Below are positions 45,174 through 53,909 of a stretch of 64,000 nt of DNA, piece after piece (the stretch's first letter is position 1; the number at the start of each line of letters is the position of its first letter). This DNA is from Pseudomonas sp. MF4836 (GTDB lineage Bacteria > Pseudomonadota > Gammaproteobacteria > Pseudomonadales > Pseudomonadaceae). A program made the position numbers and the translations under genes. The DNA lies in the NCBI RefSeq assembly GCF_002018875.1, contig NZ_MVOL01000014.1:124001-188000 (forward strand). Reading direction: 5' to 3'. The notes beneath the pieces were generated by a model that searched no databases, had not been told where the DNA came from, and saw only the letters and a list, made by a program, of their open reading frames with translations.

Positions 45174-45989
45174 TCAGTAACGGCGATGAGGATCGTTGTA
45201 GGCGCTCCAGTCGAAACTGAAGTGCCCACTATTGCTGCTCGGGTTGTAGTTCTCCATCAGTACATTGCGCTGGACAGTATCCCAATCCAGCGGCGCGATG
45301 GCCTTGCTGGACTCGACAATGACCGTACTGTTCTGAGTGATGGCCGACAGGTAGTACAGGTCCAGGCGCGAGCCCACCGTCTGGGTCTTGTTATAGGCAA
45401 AGGCATTACCATTCTGCCTGCCCGCCGAAGTGGCGTTGTGCGCATAAACAAGAACAACCTGATAGACAATGAAGGTGCCAGGCCCCGTCAATTGAGTGCT
45501 TTCGCTGAACGTCTGAGTAGTAGACCAGGACTCACTGCTGCTAAATCCAACGGAGATATCAGAACCGACGTTGACGATACCGATGCTACCTCCAACGCTG
45601 TATTTGGCAGTGACACTGGTCGTGAACGTTTTGGTGTGCCCCTTAGTCAACTGGTAGCTGCGAGTCTGTGTCACCTGCTGCGGAATGGAAATGGTGTCCA
45701 TGTACTGCAGGTAAGCAAAGACCGGGCGAGTGTAGGTGCCCCAATTCTGCTTGCCGATAAAGATGTCGCCGTAGACGGTGATGCCATCAACCCAGCAGCC
45801 TTGTTTGGGCGCGCTGTAATCCAGCAGGTAACTGTCGATCGCATAACCACCCCGCTTAGTCGGGAACTGATCGAAGTTGCCGGCAAAGTTGGATGTCAAA
45901 ATGGCGCGGGCATTTCCTTGCTCGCTGTTCAGGTCGTCAAGTTCAATCGAATGACTTTGGGGTTGGTTCAGTTCTTCCTTGATCGTCAT
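45174..45989 (-). CDS. mnl: Monalysin-like beta-pore-forming toxin
   Basis: A 271-residue protein, the same length as monalysin of Pseudomonas entomophila and very similar to it as remembered, including the N-terminus MTIKEEL, the segments GCWVDGITVYGDIFIGKQNW and NWGTYTRPVFAYLQYMDTIS and the C-terminus HFSFDWSAYNDPHRRY. Monalysin is secreted as a stacked pro-oligomer, is activated by removal of an N-terminal propeptide, and forms aerolysin-like pores in insect gut cells; it lacks a receptor-binding domain. The membrane hairpin would be residues 121-160 (alternating SVTAKYSVGGSIGIVNVGSD). No classic signal peptide is seen, as in monalysin. Start ATG 45989 follows CGAGGGATG, a GGA context that could bind RsmA/RsmE. 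Confidence 0.9.
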   Translation of the reverse strand: MTIKEELNQPQSHSIELDDLNSEQGNARAILTSNFAGNFDQFPTKRGGYAIDSYLLDYSAPKQGCWVDGITVYGDIFIGKQNWGTYTRPVFAYLQYMDTISIPQQVTQTRSYQLTKGHTKTFTTSVTAKYSVGGSIGIVNVGSDISVGFSSSESWSTTQTFSESTQLTGPGTFIVYQVVLVYAHNATSAGRQNGNAFAYNKTQTVGSRLDLYYLSAITQNSTVIVESSKAIAPLDWDTVQRNVLMENYNPSSNSGHFSFDWSAYNDPHRRY

Positions 45990-46272
45990 ACTCGCATCCC
46001 TCGTTGGGTGTGTACAAAGTGCCAGATGGCGCTGCGAAGTATTGAGCATTGCAATGAGTGTTCAAGGCGGATTGTTCGTGCCGCTAAAGAGGAGATTGCC
46101 GCCGCCAGGCGTAAGCAAAAAGCACACAGCGCTTAAATTCAATGACTTGGATGGGGCTCTATCTCAGGAGCACTAGGCACGTCCTCACCCTGGTAGCTCG
46201 CCTGATTTACTGAATGCCATGACCAGGTGCAGTGCGCGCCCACTATGGTGTCCAGCAATAAGCGGTATACCG
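45990..46272. promoter_or_regulatory. Upstream region of the monalysin-like gene
   Basis: About 280 bases upstream of the toxin start, lacking a credible gene on the minus strand. It holds the toxin promoter and 5' leader. A GGA motif overlaps the ribosome binding site, as expected for Gac/Rsm post-transcriptional control known for monalysin, but no second Rsm site was mapped. Confidence 0.35.
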
Positions 46273-46434
46273 ATGGCCAACTCGCCCGATGCCATCGTCG
46301 CGAAATTGAGCCGCCAGGCCGAACGTATGCGCCTGGCCCTTGAGGTCTGCAAGCATGCTGAAAATAGGCTCACCTCCACTCAGATCGCCACGGCAGTGTC
46401 GATCGGGGTGAAGCGCGGGTCAGTGCACCACTGA
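46273..46434 (+). CDS. Possible small DNA-binding-like protein (53 aa)
   Basis: A 53-codon frame starting ATG 46273 (MANSPDAIVAKLSRQAERMR), hydrophilic and helical, with a possible helix-turn-helix ending (LTSTQIATAVSIGVKRGSVH). No clear ribosome binding site. Its stop overlaps the 3' end of the opposite membrane-protein gene. It may be a remnant. Confidence 0.25.
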   Translation: MANSPDAIVAKLSRQAERMRLALEVCKHAENRLTSTQIATAVSIGVKRGSVHH

Positions 46435-46881
46435 CGGTTGGGTAGCGATCGAGACGGTGAAGATCACGATAAACAGCACGACGAGAACCCAGAACATCAC
46501 CACGACTATCAGCATGACGACCTTCAGGCTTTGATAAAGCCAGCGCAACCAATGGCCTTCGGGCTTTGCTTCTGAGCGGGTTCTGAGTACGCCTTTCAAA
46601 TAGAAGCCAAGGAGGGCAAGCAGTGCGCCATCAATCAACAGCGCAGGCAGCCCGGCTTCCGGGAAAATGCTCCCCCACCCATAGAATGGCGAGCGGCTCA
46701 GGAACACTACATAACAAATGAGGCTGCCATAGGGGACGGCTCTCCACCACCTACCGGCCAGCGCTCCGACCATCAGGCACATAATCACCATGAATGGGTT
46801 GAGGAGAATATTGATCATCCAGTCCAGTACGTTGGGAAAGTAGCCCGGGGAATTGATGCTGCGCCAGATGTGCTCCCACAT
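46420..46881 (-). CDS. Hypothetical inner-membrane protein (153 aa)
   Basis: A 153-residue membrane protein starting MWEHIWRSINSPGYFPNVLD, with four hydrophobic segments (about residues 22-45, 50-65, 75-95 and 118-145, the last VVMLIVVVMFWVLVVLFIVI). AGGA precedes ATG 46881. No recognised family. Confidence 0.6.
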   Translation of the reverse strand: MWEHIWRSINSPGYFPNVLDWMINILLNPFMVIMCLMVGALAGRWWRAVPYGSLICYVVFLSRSPFYGWGSIFPEAGLPALLIDGALLALLGFYLKGVLRTRSEAKPEGHWLRWLYQSLKVVMLIVVVMFWVLVVLFIVIFTVSIATQPSVVH

Positions 46882-47248
46882 TGTTCGGTTTCCTGCCTTC
46901 GATGGAGTAAGTGCTGCTTGCGTACTTGCGTGCCGCTGCAAGGTATCGGCGTATTGTCGGGTTACATAAGTGCTGTTGTGTAAATTTGCGCCCGTAGGAG
47001 AAGTCGCCGCGTGTCGATCAGCCCGTCTTCGTACCGCGCCTAAGATCCAGATCAGACAAATCGGGATCAAGAATCGCCGGAAACAGCTCCCGAATGTGAT
47101 GTTCACTCAGTCACTTGTCGCTGGTTTATGGAAGTAGATGCTCTGCCTGGGCGGCATAGCTCAAGCTCACCCGCAATTTGGAAAACCTGTTTCACAAACG
47201 CATCAAGATTCATGGCGACTTCCGGCCCGTCACCTGCGCCCTTTAAAG
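46882..47248. other. Intergenic stretch of about 370 bases, no gene seen
   Basis: The upstream extension of the membrane-protein frame continues here without a ribosome binding site. No other coding signal is supported. Confidence 0.35.
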
Positions 47249-47443
47249 TCAGCCGCTACTCCCGACACTCGCCATGGCCTTGCCTGCACCAGCCTCACGG
47301 CTGCGCGCTAGAAGAATCTGTTGCATTGCCAGCTGTGCGCCAGGATCTCCGCATTCAGCCATGCACTCAAGACAATCGCCTCCGCAATCCTCGAGCTCTG
47401 GCGCGGTATCGAGAGGACGCTTGCAAATACTGCATCTACGCAT
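47249..47443 (-). CDS. Small cysteine-rich protein with two CxxC motifs (64 aa)
   Basis: ATG 47443 with GGAG six bases upstream. The product MRRCSICKRPLDTAPELEDC has CSIC, CGGDC and CLEC/MAEC groups (seven cysteines in the first 35 residues), a layout suited to one or two zinc sites. The second half is helical without motif. It resembles a small zinc-ribbon protein; function unknown. Confidence 0.5.
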   Translation of the reverse strand: MRRCSICKRPLDTAPELEDCGGDCLECMAECGDPGAQLAMQQILLARSREAGAGKAMASVGSSG

Positions 47444-47578
47444 TCTGGGCTCCAGGTTCGGTGTTCGGCCTAACCTTCAGTACGGTAGAGCCCCATAGCG
47501 AAAAAATTAAACAGCAATTGAACTGCCAAAGGTAAACGCAACCTGGCCATGGCAAAGCGTGTACCGATAATCGCTGGC

Positions 47579-48469
47579 TCATTGTGGCCATTGCTCAAGC
47601 AGGATCGAGACGAATTTCTCCGCCGCCGGCGAAAGCGATGCCCCGCGGCGGTAGACGAGGCCCAAAGAACGGTTCACCACCGGCTCGATCAAGGGGACGC
47701 TGACCAAGGTGGGATGATCCTGTGCCGGCATGGCCAGGCTTGGCATTGCTGAGACGCCCAACCCGGCTTCCACCAACCCCAGGGAGGTTGAGAGGTGTTG
47801 AACCTCGTAGAACCACTGCGGGCGCCAGCTCAAGCCGGACAAGGCGTGATCCAGCAGCATGCGGTTGCCGCTCAGGCGCCCAACCCCGATAAGGCGGTAG
47901 TCGCTCAACTCAGACCAAGTGACCGAAGTGCGTCCAGCCAACTCATGATCACGTCGGCAGGCCAACACAAACGGCTCGATGACCAAGGGCACGAACTCGA
48001 TGTCCGGATGCTGCCCACTCATCATATTGATCCCGAAATCAGCTTCTCCTCGCAACACCGCTTCAAGCCCCTCGTTGGCACTCAAATCCAGTAAGCGGAT
48101 GCGAATCTGGGGGTAGCGCTCGTTGTACAGACGAATCACCGAAGGCAGGAAATAGAACGCGGCCGTAGGGATACACGCCAGGGTCACTCGGCCAATCTGC
48201 CGCTCGGCAAGTTCGCGGATATTGAGAATCGACTCATCGAAGTCATCCAGCAATCGACGCGCCTTAGGCAGAAAGTCGCGTCCGACACTCGTCAGGCTGA
48301 CCTTGCGCGTGGTGCGATCGAGCAACGCAGTGCCCAACCCTTCCTCGAGTTTTTTGATGCGGCGGCTGAGCGCAGGCTGAGACAAGTGCAAGGCATCGGC
48401 GGCTTCGTGGAAGCTGCCTAGTTCGGCGATTTTCACGAAAGATCGAATATCGTTGAGCTCATAGTCCAT
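47579..48469 (-). CDS. LysR family regulator of the tricarboxylate cluster
   Basis: A 296-residue LysR regulator beginning MDYELNDIRSFVKIAELGSF; HTH continues with LSQPALSRRIKKLEEGLGTA. The effector domain includes CIPTAAFYFLPSVIRLYNER. It is divergent from the PrpF-type gene 166 bases away, the typical position for its regulator. ATG 48469 is used; four codons upstream are also open. Confidence 0.9.
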   Translation of the reverse strand: MDYELNDIRSFVKIAELGSFHEAADALHLSQPALSRRIKKLEEGLGTALLDRTTRKVSLTSVGRDFLPKARRLLDDFDESILNIRELAERQIGRVTLACIPTAAFYFLPSVIRLYNERYPQIRIRLLDLSANEGLEAVLRGEADFGINMMSGQHPDIEFVPLVIEPFVLACRRDHELAGRTSVTWSELSDYRLIGVGRLSGNRMLLDHALSGLSWRPQWFYEVQHLSTSLGLVEAGLGVSAMPSLAMPAQDHPTLVSVPLIEPVVNRSLGLVYRRGASLSPAAEKFVSILLEQWPQ

Positions 48470-48634
48470 GTCTTGTCTCATCTGCAGAAGAAGTCGGGCA
48501 GCAATTTAACGCAAATTTATCATTCGTAAAACGCAATAATCACGTCAATCTTTGCATTGGAAACATTTTTCAAAGCTTGAGACTCTTGCCTCCGGAGCAT
48601 CAATTACCTCGATTGATTAACAAGAGTCGGTCTC

Positions 48635-49717
48635 ATGCAAAGAATTCCCTGTGTGCTGATGCGCGGTGGCACCTCCAAAGGCCCGGTTTTTCTCGACTGG
48701 GATTTGCCGGCAGCCATTGAGGCCCGTGACGAACTGCTGCTCAACTTGATGGGCTCCGGCCACGAGCTGGAGATCGACGGGATCGGTGGTGGCAGTCCGC
48801 AAACCAGCAAGGTTGCGATTGTCAGCCCTTCGCTGCACCCGGACGCGGATGTTGACTACCTGTTCGTCCAGGTAATGGTTTCGCAACGCAGGGTCGACAG
48901 CGCGCCCAACTGCGGCAACATGCTGTGCGCTGTCGGCCCTTTCGCTATCGAGCAGGGCCTGGTCAAAGGCACCCCGGGCCGCACCCGGGTCCGCATTCGC
49001 AACGTAAACACAGGGACCTTTGTCAATTCCGACGTGTACACACCGAATGCCAAGGTCAGTTACGAGGGCGACACCGCCATCGACGGCGTGCCGGGTACCG
49101 CAGCGCCCGTACAACTGACGTTCCTCGATGCGGCCGGCAGCAAGACCGGCAAGCTCTTCCCTACCGGCAATACGCAAGACGTGATCGATGGCATTTCGGT
49201 GACTTGCATCGATATGGCAATGCCCATGGTGCTGATCGAGGCCAGTCAACTGGGCAAGCGTGGCGATGAAAGTCCCGCAGAACTGGACGCCGATAAAGAC
49301 TTCCTGCAGCGCCTTGAGTCATTGCGGCTTCAGGCGGGCCGGGCCATGGGCCTGGGCGATGTCGGCGACAAAGTGATTCCAAAGCCAGTGCTGGTCTCAC
49401 CCCCAAAAGCCGGCGGCACGATCCAGGTTCGCTATTTCATGCCACATAGCTGCCACCGCGCCCTTGCCATTACCGGCTCGATTGGTTTGGCGACCGCGTG
49501 CGTGATAGAAGGCAGCGTCGTCGCACAGATGCTCGGCGGGATCAGTACACCGCGCCTGGAAGCGGTGCGTATCGAGCACCCAAGCGGCGCAATTGATGTC
49601 GTATTGTCATACACCGGCGTCAACGGTGAGACAATCCAGGCTTCTGTCGTACGCACTGCCCGCAGGCTTTTCTCCGGCTTCGTCTATGCCGCGGACTCTC
49701 AGCGCCTCGCCGGATAA
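48635..49717 (+). CDS. PrpF / 4-oxalomesaconate tautomerase family protein
   Basis: A 360-residue diaminopimelate-epimerase-fold isomerase of the PrpF family. Family landmarks are VLMRGGTSKGPVFLDWDLP at the N-terminus, IDGIGGGSPQTSKVAIVSPS, the active-site cysteine region DSAPNCGNMLCAVGPFAIEQ, and RYFMPHSCHRALAITGSIG near residue 275. PrpF enzymes isomerise aconitate-like acids; GalD tautomerises 4-oxalomesaconate in gallate degradation. The other gallate genes are missing and transporters for tri- and dicarboxylates follow, which favours an aconitate-type substrate. This remains an inference. Confidence 0.82.
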   Translation: MQRIPCVLMRGGTSKGPVFLDWDLPAAIEARDELLLNLMGSGHELEIDGIGGGSPQTSKVAIVSPSLHPDADVDYLFVQVMVSQRRVDSAPNCGNMLCAVGPFAIEQGLVKGTPGRTRVRIRNVNTGTFVNSDVYTPNAKVSYEGDTAIDGVPGTAAPVQLTFLDAAGSKTGKLFPTGNTQDVIDGISVTCIDMAMPMVLIEASQLGKRGDESPAELDADKDFLQRLESLRLQAGRAMGLGDVGDKVIPKPVLVSPPKAGGTIQVRYFMPHSCHRALAITGSIGLATACVIEGSVVAQMLGGISTPRLEAVRIEHPSGAIDVVLSYTGVNGETIQASVVRTARRLFSGFVYAADSQRLAG

Positions 49718-49772
49718 CCCCGGTGGTCGTTGGCATTTTTGCATCCGCACAATTCTAAAAATGGGTGATGCC

Positions 49773-51074
49773 ATGAAAGTTGTTAAATCGCTCTACTTCC
49801 AGATTCTCTGCGCCGTGGTACTGGGCATCGTGGTCGGACACTTCTGGGCCCAGCAGGCCATCGCGCTCAAACCATTGGGTGATGCCTTTATCAAGCTCAT
49901 CAAGATGATGATTGCCCCCGTGGTGTTCTGCACCATCGTCACCGGCATCGCCGGGATGAGTGACAAACGCTCACTCGGCCGACTGCTCAGCAAAACCATG
50001 TTGCTGTTCTTCGTACTGACGGTGATCAGCCTGATCATTGGCCTGGTGGCGGTGTATGTGTTCCAGCCGGGCGCTGGCATGAACATCGATCCCAGCCAAC
50101 TGAGCACCAAAGGCTTGGCCCAGTACACGGAGTCGGCCGCAAAGCTTGGGTTTGTGGAGTTTTTCATGCACATCATTCCCGAGACCTTTATCGGTGCCTT
50201 CAGTAAAGGAGAAGTGCTGCCTGTGCTGTTCATTGCCGTGCTGTCCGGCTTTGCCTTGTCATCACTGGGCGAGCGTGGCAAGCCGGTTCTCGACGTACTT
50301 GAATCGGCCTCGCACATGGTCTTCAAGATCTTCGCCTACCTGATGCGTTTTGCACCGTTCGGCGCTTTTGGGGCCTTGGCATTCACCGTCGGCCAGTACG
50401 GCATCACATCGCTCGGCTCGCTGGCGAAGCTGATCATGACCTTGTACATCGCCTGCGGCTTCTTCGTGTTCGTAGTATTGGGCAGCATCTGCCGCGCCAA
50501 CGGCTTCAGCCTGTGGAAACTGCTTCGCTACTTTCGCGAAGAGTTCCTGGTGGTGCTCGGGACCTCGTCCACGGAACCTGTCATGCCGCGAATGCTGGAG
50601 AAGCTCGAAGCACTGGGCTGCAAAAAAGGGGTCGTGGGCCTGGTACTGCCCACCGGCTACTCGTTCAACCTGGACGGCACCGCCATCTACCTGTCGTTGG
50701 CGGCGATCTTCATTGCCCAGGCCTGCAATATTGACCTGAGCCTGACGCAAATCATCACCATGCTGGCGATCATGCTGCTGTCCTCCAAAGGCGCCGCCGG
50801 CGTTACTGGCAGCGGGTTCGTGGCACTGGCCTCGACACTGACGGTCATTCACGACATCCCGTTGGCCGGCCTGGCGTTACTGATCGGCGTTGACCGCTTC
50901 ATGTCTGAAGCGCGAGCCCTGACCAGCCTGGCCAGTAACGCTGTTGCGACGGTGGTGATTTCGATGTCTGAAAATGCCTGCCACCGCGAAACGCTGTCCC
51001 GGGTGCTCGACGCAAAACCCGATCCTGCAACCGGAGAAGCCTGGCAAGACCTGAAGGTCGCCAAACGCATCTAG
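49773..51074 (+). CDS. C4-dicarboxylate:cation symporter (DctA family)
   Basis: A 433-residue secondary transporter of the DAACS family with eight helices and two re-entrant loops. Motifs are MIAPVVFCTIVTGIAGM near residue 50, LGTSSTEPVMPRMLEKLEAL (first serine-rich hairpin), PTGYSFNLDGTAIYLSLAAI and SSKGAAGVTGSGFVALASTL (second hairpin). It imports succinate, fumarate, malate or related acids. The second ATG (49773) is used; ATG 49761 is an alternative. Second gene of the cluster. Confidence 0.93.
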   Translation: MKVVKSLYFQILCAVVLGIVVGHFWAQQAIALKPLGDAFIKLIKMMIAPVVFCTIVTGIAGMSDKRSLGRLLSKTMLLFFVLTVISLIIGLVAVYVFQPGAGMNIDPSQLSTKGLAQYTESAAKLGFVEFFMHIIPETFIGAFSKGEVLPVLFIAVLSGFALSSLGERGKPVLDVLESASHMVFKIFAYLMRFAPFGAFGALAFTVGQYGITSLGSLAKLIMTLYIACGFFVFVVLGSICRANGFSLWKLLRYFREEFLVVLGTSSTEPVMPRMLEKLEALGCKKGVVGLVLPTGYSFNLDGTAIYLSLAAIFIAQACNIDLSLTQIITMLAIMLLSSKGAAGVTGSGFVALASTLTVIHDIPLAGLALLIGVDRFMSEARALTSLASNAVATVVISMSENACHRETLSRVLDAKPDPATGEAWQDLKVAKRI

Positions 51075-51206
51075 CGAAAGCCGCAAACAGCTTCCCCTCA
51101 CTTAACTGCTCCCCTCCCCGCCAGGCGCCATTGTGCAGCCAGGCGGGTCAGGACTCGTGCGCCTCGGCGTTAGCCATTCTTACGATAACAACAAGAGAAT
51201 CGTCCT

Positions 51207-52511
51207 ATGCTCGCTTTCCTTGGCCTGGCCATGGTGGTCGTATTCACCGTCCTCATCATGACGAAGCGTTTGTCGCCAATCGTCGCGCTCACCGTTGTAC
51301 CTATCGTATTCGCCGTGATCGGCGGTTTCGGCGGCACCACCGGCAAAATGATGCTCGACGGTCTGAAGATGGTCGCGCCGTCTGCCGCATTGCTGCTGTT
51401 TGCGATCCTGTTCTTCGGCCTGATGATCGACGCAGGCTTGTTCGATCCGCTGATCCGCAAGATCCTCAAGCGGGTCAATGGTGACCCGATGAAGATCGCG
51501 GTGGGCACCGCTCTCCTGTCTTTGCTGGTCGCACTCGACGGCGACGGCACCACAACCTACATGATTACCTGCGCGGCGATGCTGCCGCTGTATAAGCGTA
51601 TCGGCATGAATCCGATGATCCTGGCGACCATTTCCATGCTGTCGCTGAGCATCATGAGCGGCATGACACCTTGGGGCGGCCCCGCCACGCGGGCCATCGC
51701 CGCGCTGGGCCTGGATGCCGGCGAATACTTCGTGCCGTTGCTGCCAACCATGATCGGCGGCGCCATGTGGGTGGTCTTCACGGCCTTCATACTGGGGCGA
51801 GCCGAGCGCAAGCGTATCGGCAACGTGCAACTGCAAAGCGGTGGCGGCAATTGCTACATCAACGCGATTCTTGAGGACACCCCCCACAAGCGTCCGAAAC
51901 TGGCCTACGTCAACCTGGTTCTGGTTATCGCGGTGATGGCGGCCCTGGTGATGGGGCTGATGCATTCCGCGATCCTGTTCCTGATCGGCTTTGTGCTCGC
52001 GCTGATGATCAACTACCCGCAATTGGATATTCAGAAAGAACGCATCCTGGCGCACTCAGGCAATGCCATGACCGTCGTGCTGCTGGTGTTTGCCGCCGGG
52101 ATTTTTGCTGGGATTTTTTCCGGCACCAAGATGGTCGATGCCCTGGCCCAGACCCTGGTCGACTGGATCCCGCCGTCTTGGGGCCACTTGTTTCCACTGG
52201 TGGTTGCGATCACCAGCATGCCGCTGACCTTCGTGCTCTCCAATGACGCCTACTACTTTGGTGTGGTGCCGATCCTGGCCAATGCCGCCGCGGCTTACGG
52301 CATCGATCCGGTAGAAATCGCGCGGGCCTCGATTCTGGGGCAGCCCGTGCACCTGATGAGCCCGTTGGTTGCCTCGACCCTGTTGTTGGTCGGTATGGTC
52401 GACCGCGACATCGGCGACTTCCAGAAAGCCACCGTCAAATGGGCGGTGCTGACCTCCCTGGTCGTCACCGCGCTGGCCTTACTGACCGGGGCCATCAGCC
52501 TGTTCACCTGA
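51207..52511 (+). CDS. CitMHS family citrate (tricarboxylate) transporter
   Basis: A 434-residue transporter of the citrate-Mg2+:H+ symporter family, about 12 helices. Landmarks: MLAFLGLAMVVVFTVLIMTK at the N-terminus, ALDGDGTTTYMITCAAMLPL, SIMSGMTPWGGPATRAIAAL and the C-terminal FVLSNDAYYFGVVPILANAA. It moves citrate or a related tricarboxylate as a metal complex. Between DctA and an OprD porin, so part of an uptake route. Confidence 0.92.
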   Translation: MLAFLGLAMVVVFTVLIMTKRLSPIVALTVVPIVFAVIGGFGGTTGKMMLDGLKMVAPSAALLLFAILFFGLMIDAGLFDPLIRKILKRVNGDPMKIAVGTALLSLLVALDGDGTTTYMITCAAMLPLYKRIGMNPMILATISMLSLSIMSGMTPWGGPATRAIAALGLDAGEYFVPLLPTMIGGAMWVVFTAFILGRAERKRIGNVQLQSGGGNCYINAILEDTPHKRPKLAYVNLVLVIAVMAALVMGLMHSAILFLIGFVLALMINYPQLDIQKERILAHSGNAMTVVLLVFAAGIFAGIFSGTKMVDALAQTLVDWIPPSWGHLFPLVVAITSMPLTFVLSNDAYYFGVVPILANAAAAYGIDPVEIARASILGQPVHLMSPLVASTLLLVGMVDRDIGDFQKATVKWAVLTSLVVTALALLTGAISLFT

Positions 52512-52596
52512 TTCACCTCCCTGCTGCCTTTCAACGCGCCTCCCCTCGGGGCGCGTGCTGTCCTGCACTCCAAATAACAACAATGAGACATTTGCC

Positions 52597-53850
52597 ATGA
52601 ACCCTGTGTATGCCCGTCGGGCCCTGTTTTGCGTGTTAGGTCTAGTGCCATTCGCCGGCGCCAGTGCCGAAGGCTTTATTGATGACAGCACCCTCAAACT
52701 GCAACTGCGCAATGTGTATTTCAACGAGAATTTTCGCGACGAGCACGGCTTGAGTGCACGAGCGGCCAGAACGGCGAAAAGCGAGCGCACTGAATGGGCC
52801 CAAGGATTCTTGCTGGACTATCAGTCCGGATTCACCGTCGGCACCCTCGGCTTTGGCGTCGATGCCCTGGGGCTGTATGGCGTAAAGCTTGACTCAGGAC
52901 GCGGTCGCAGCGGCACCGGGCTAATGCCGGTTCATGACGACGGCCGCGCAGCCGGCGAATTTGCCAGCGCTGGCGCCACCGCAAAAGCGAGGTTCGCCAA
53001 AACCACGATCAAGTACGGCACCCTGCTGCCCAAAACACCGGTACTGATTTACAACGACGCGCGCTTGTTGCCCCAGACCTATCAGGGCACTCAGATCAGC
53101 AGCAACGACATTGAAAACCTGACCGTCACCGGCGGGCACCTGGACCGTTTCAAATTACGCGACTCCACCGACAGCGTGCCGATCGTGCCTGACGGCTACA
53201 GCGGGGGGGAATCGGGGGACTTCAACTATGTTGGGGCCGAGTACAAATGGGGGAAAAACACCCGCCTGAGTTATTTCTACGGGGAACTGGAGAATTTTTA
53301 CCGGCAGAACTTCGCCGGCATCCAGCGCGACCTGCCACTGGCCGGTGGCGTGCTGACCGGTGACCTGCGCTACTTCGCCAGCGTGGATAGCGGCTCTGCC
53401 TACGCAGGTAAAATCGATAACAACATGCTCAGCGGCCAATTGTCCTACGCGATCGCTGGCCACACCGTCGGTGGGGGCTACCAGAGCCTGCGTGGCGACG
53501 CCGGTTTGCCCTACATCAGTGGCGCAACCGTGTACTCGTTCAGCAACGCCGGTATTGGCAAGTTCATCGAGGAAGACGAAAAGACCTGGATGCTCAGTTA
53601 CGGCTACAACTTCGCCACCGTCGGCGTGCCCGGCCTGACCTTCTCTACGCGCTATCTGAGCGGCAATGACGGCAAGTCCACGACCACGGTTAAGGAATGG
53701 GAGCGTGATGCTGAGCTGGCCTACGTTGTGCAAACCGGCACGCTCAAGGGGCTGGGTGTGCGCATGCGCAACTATGTCTACCGCTCTGAGTTCTCCCGAG
53801 GGCGCGACAGCAATCGCCTCTACCTCACCTATGACATCGCCCTCTGGTAA
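52597..53850 (+). CDS. OprD family outer-membrane porin
   Basis: A 417-residue 18-stranded porin of the OprD family. The signal peptide ends in AGASAEGFIDD; the first strand holds STLKLQLRNVYFNENF; the pocket-loop region includes LPKTPVLIYNDARLLPQTYQ and TGGHLDRFKLRDS. Members admit small organic acids; position next to CitMHS and DctA suggests tricarboxylate or dicarboxylate passage. The C-terminal residues LYLTYDIALW end in an aromatic, as needed for Bam insertion. ATG 52597 is used. Confidence 0.92.
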   Translation: MNPVYARRALFCVLGLVPFAGASAEGFIDDSTLKLQLRNVYFNENFRDEHGLSARAARTAKSERTEWAQGFLLDYQSGFTVGTLGFGVDALGLYGVKLDSGRGRSGTGLMPVHDDGRAAGEFASAGATAKARFAKTTIKYGTLLPKTPVLIYNDARLLPQTYQGTQISSNDIENLTVTGGHLDRFKLRDSTDSVPIVPDGYSGGESGDFNYVGAEYKWGKNTRLSYFYGELENFYRQNFAGIQRDLPLAGGVLTGDLRYFASVDSGSAYAGKIDNNMLSGQLSYAIAGHTVGGGYQSLRGDAGLPYISGATVYSFSNAGIGKFIEEDEKTWMLSYGYNFATVGVPGLTFSTRYLSGNDGKSTTTVKEWERDAELAYVVQTGTLKGLGVRMRNYVYRSEFSRGRDSNRLYLTYDIALW

Positions 53851-53909
53851 GTCGACGATTGCGGCCCTTGCGGCCGCTTTCCTACAGGTTCAGGTGAGGA
53901 ATCCCCTAC

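Noticed and set aside
45186..46136. A 316-codon plus-strand frame opposite the monalysin-like gene
   Set aside because: The opposite strand encodes a recognised toxin end to end; the plus frame lacks signals.
48635..49717. Part of a full gallate-degradation cluster
   Set aside because: No galA, galB or galC genes accompany it; only the tautomerase-family protein and transporters are present.
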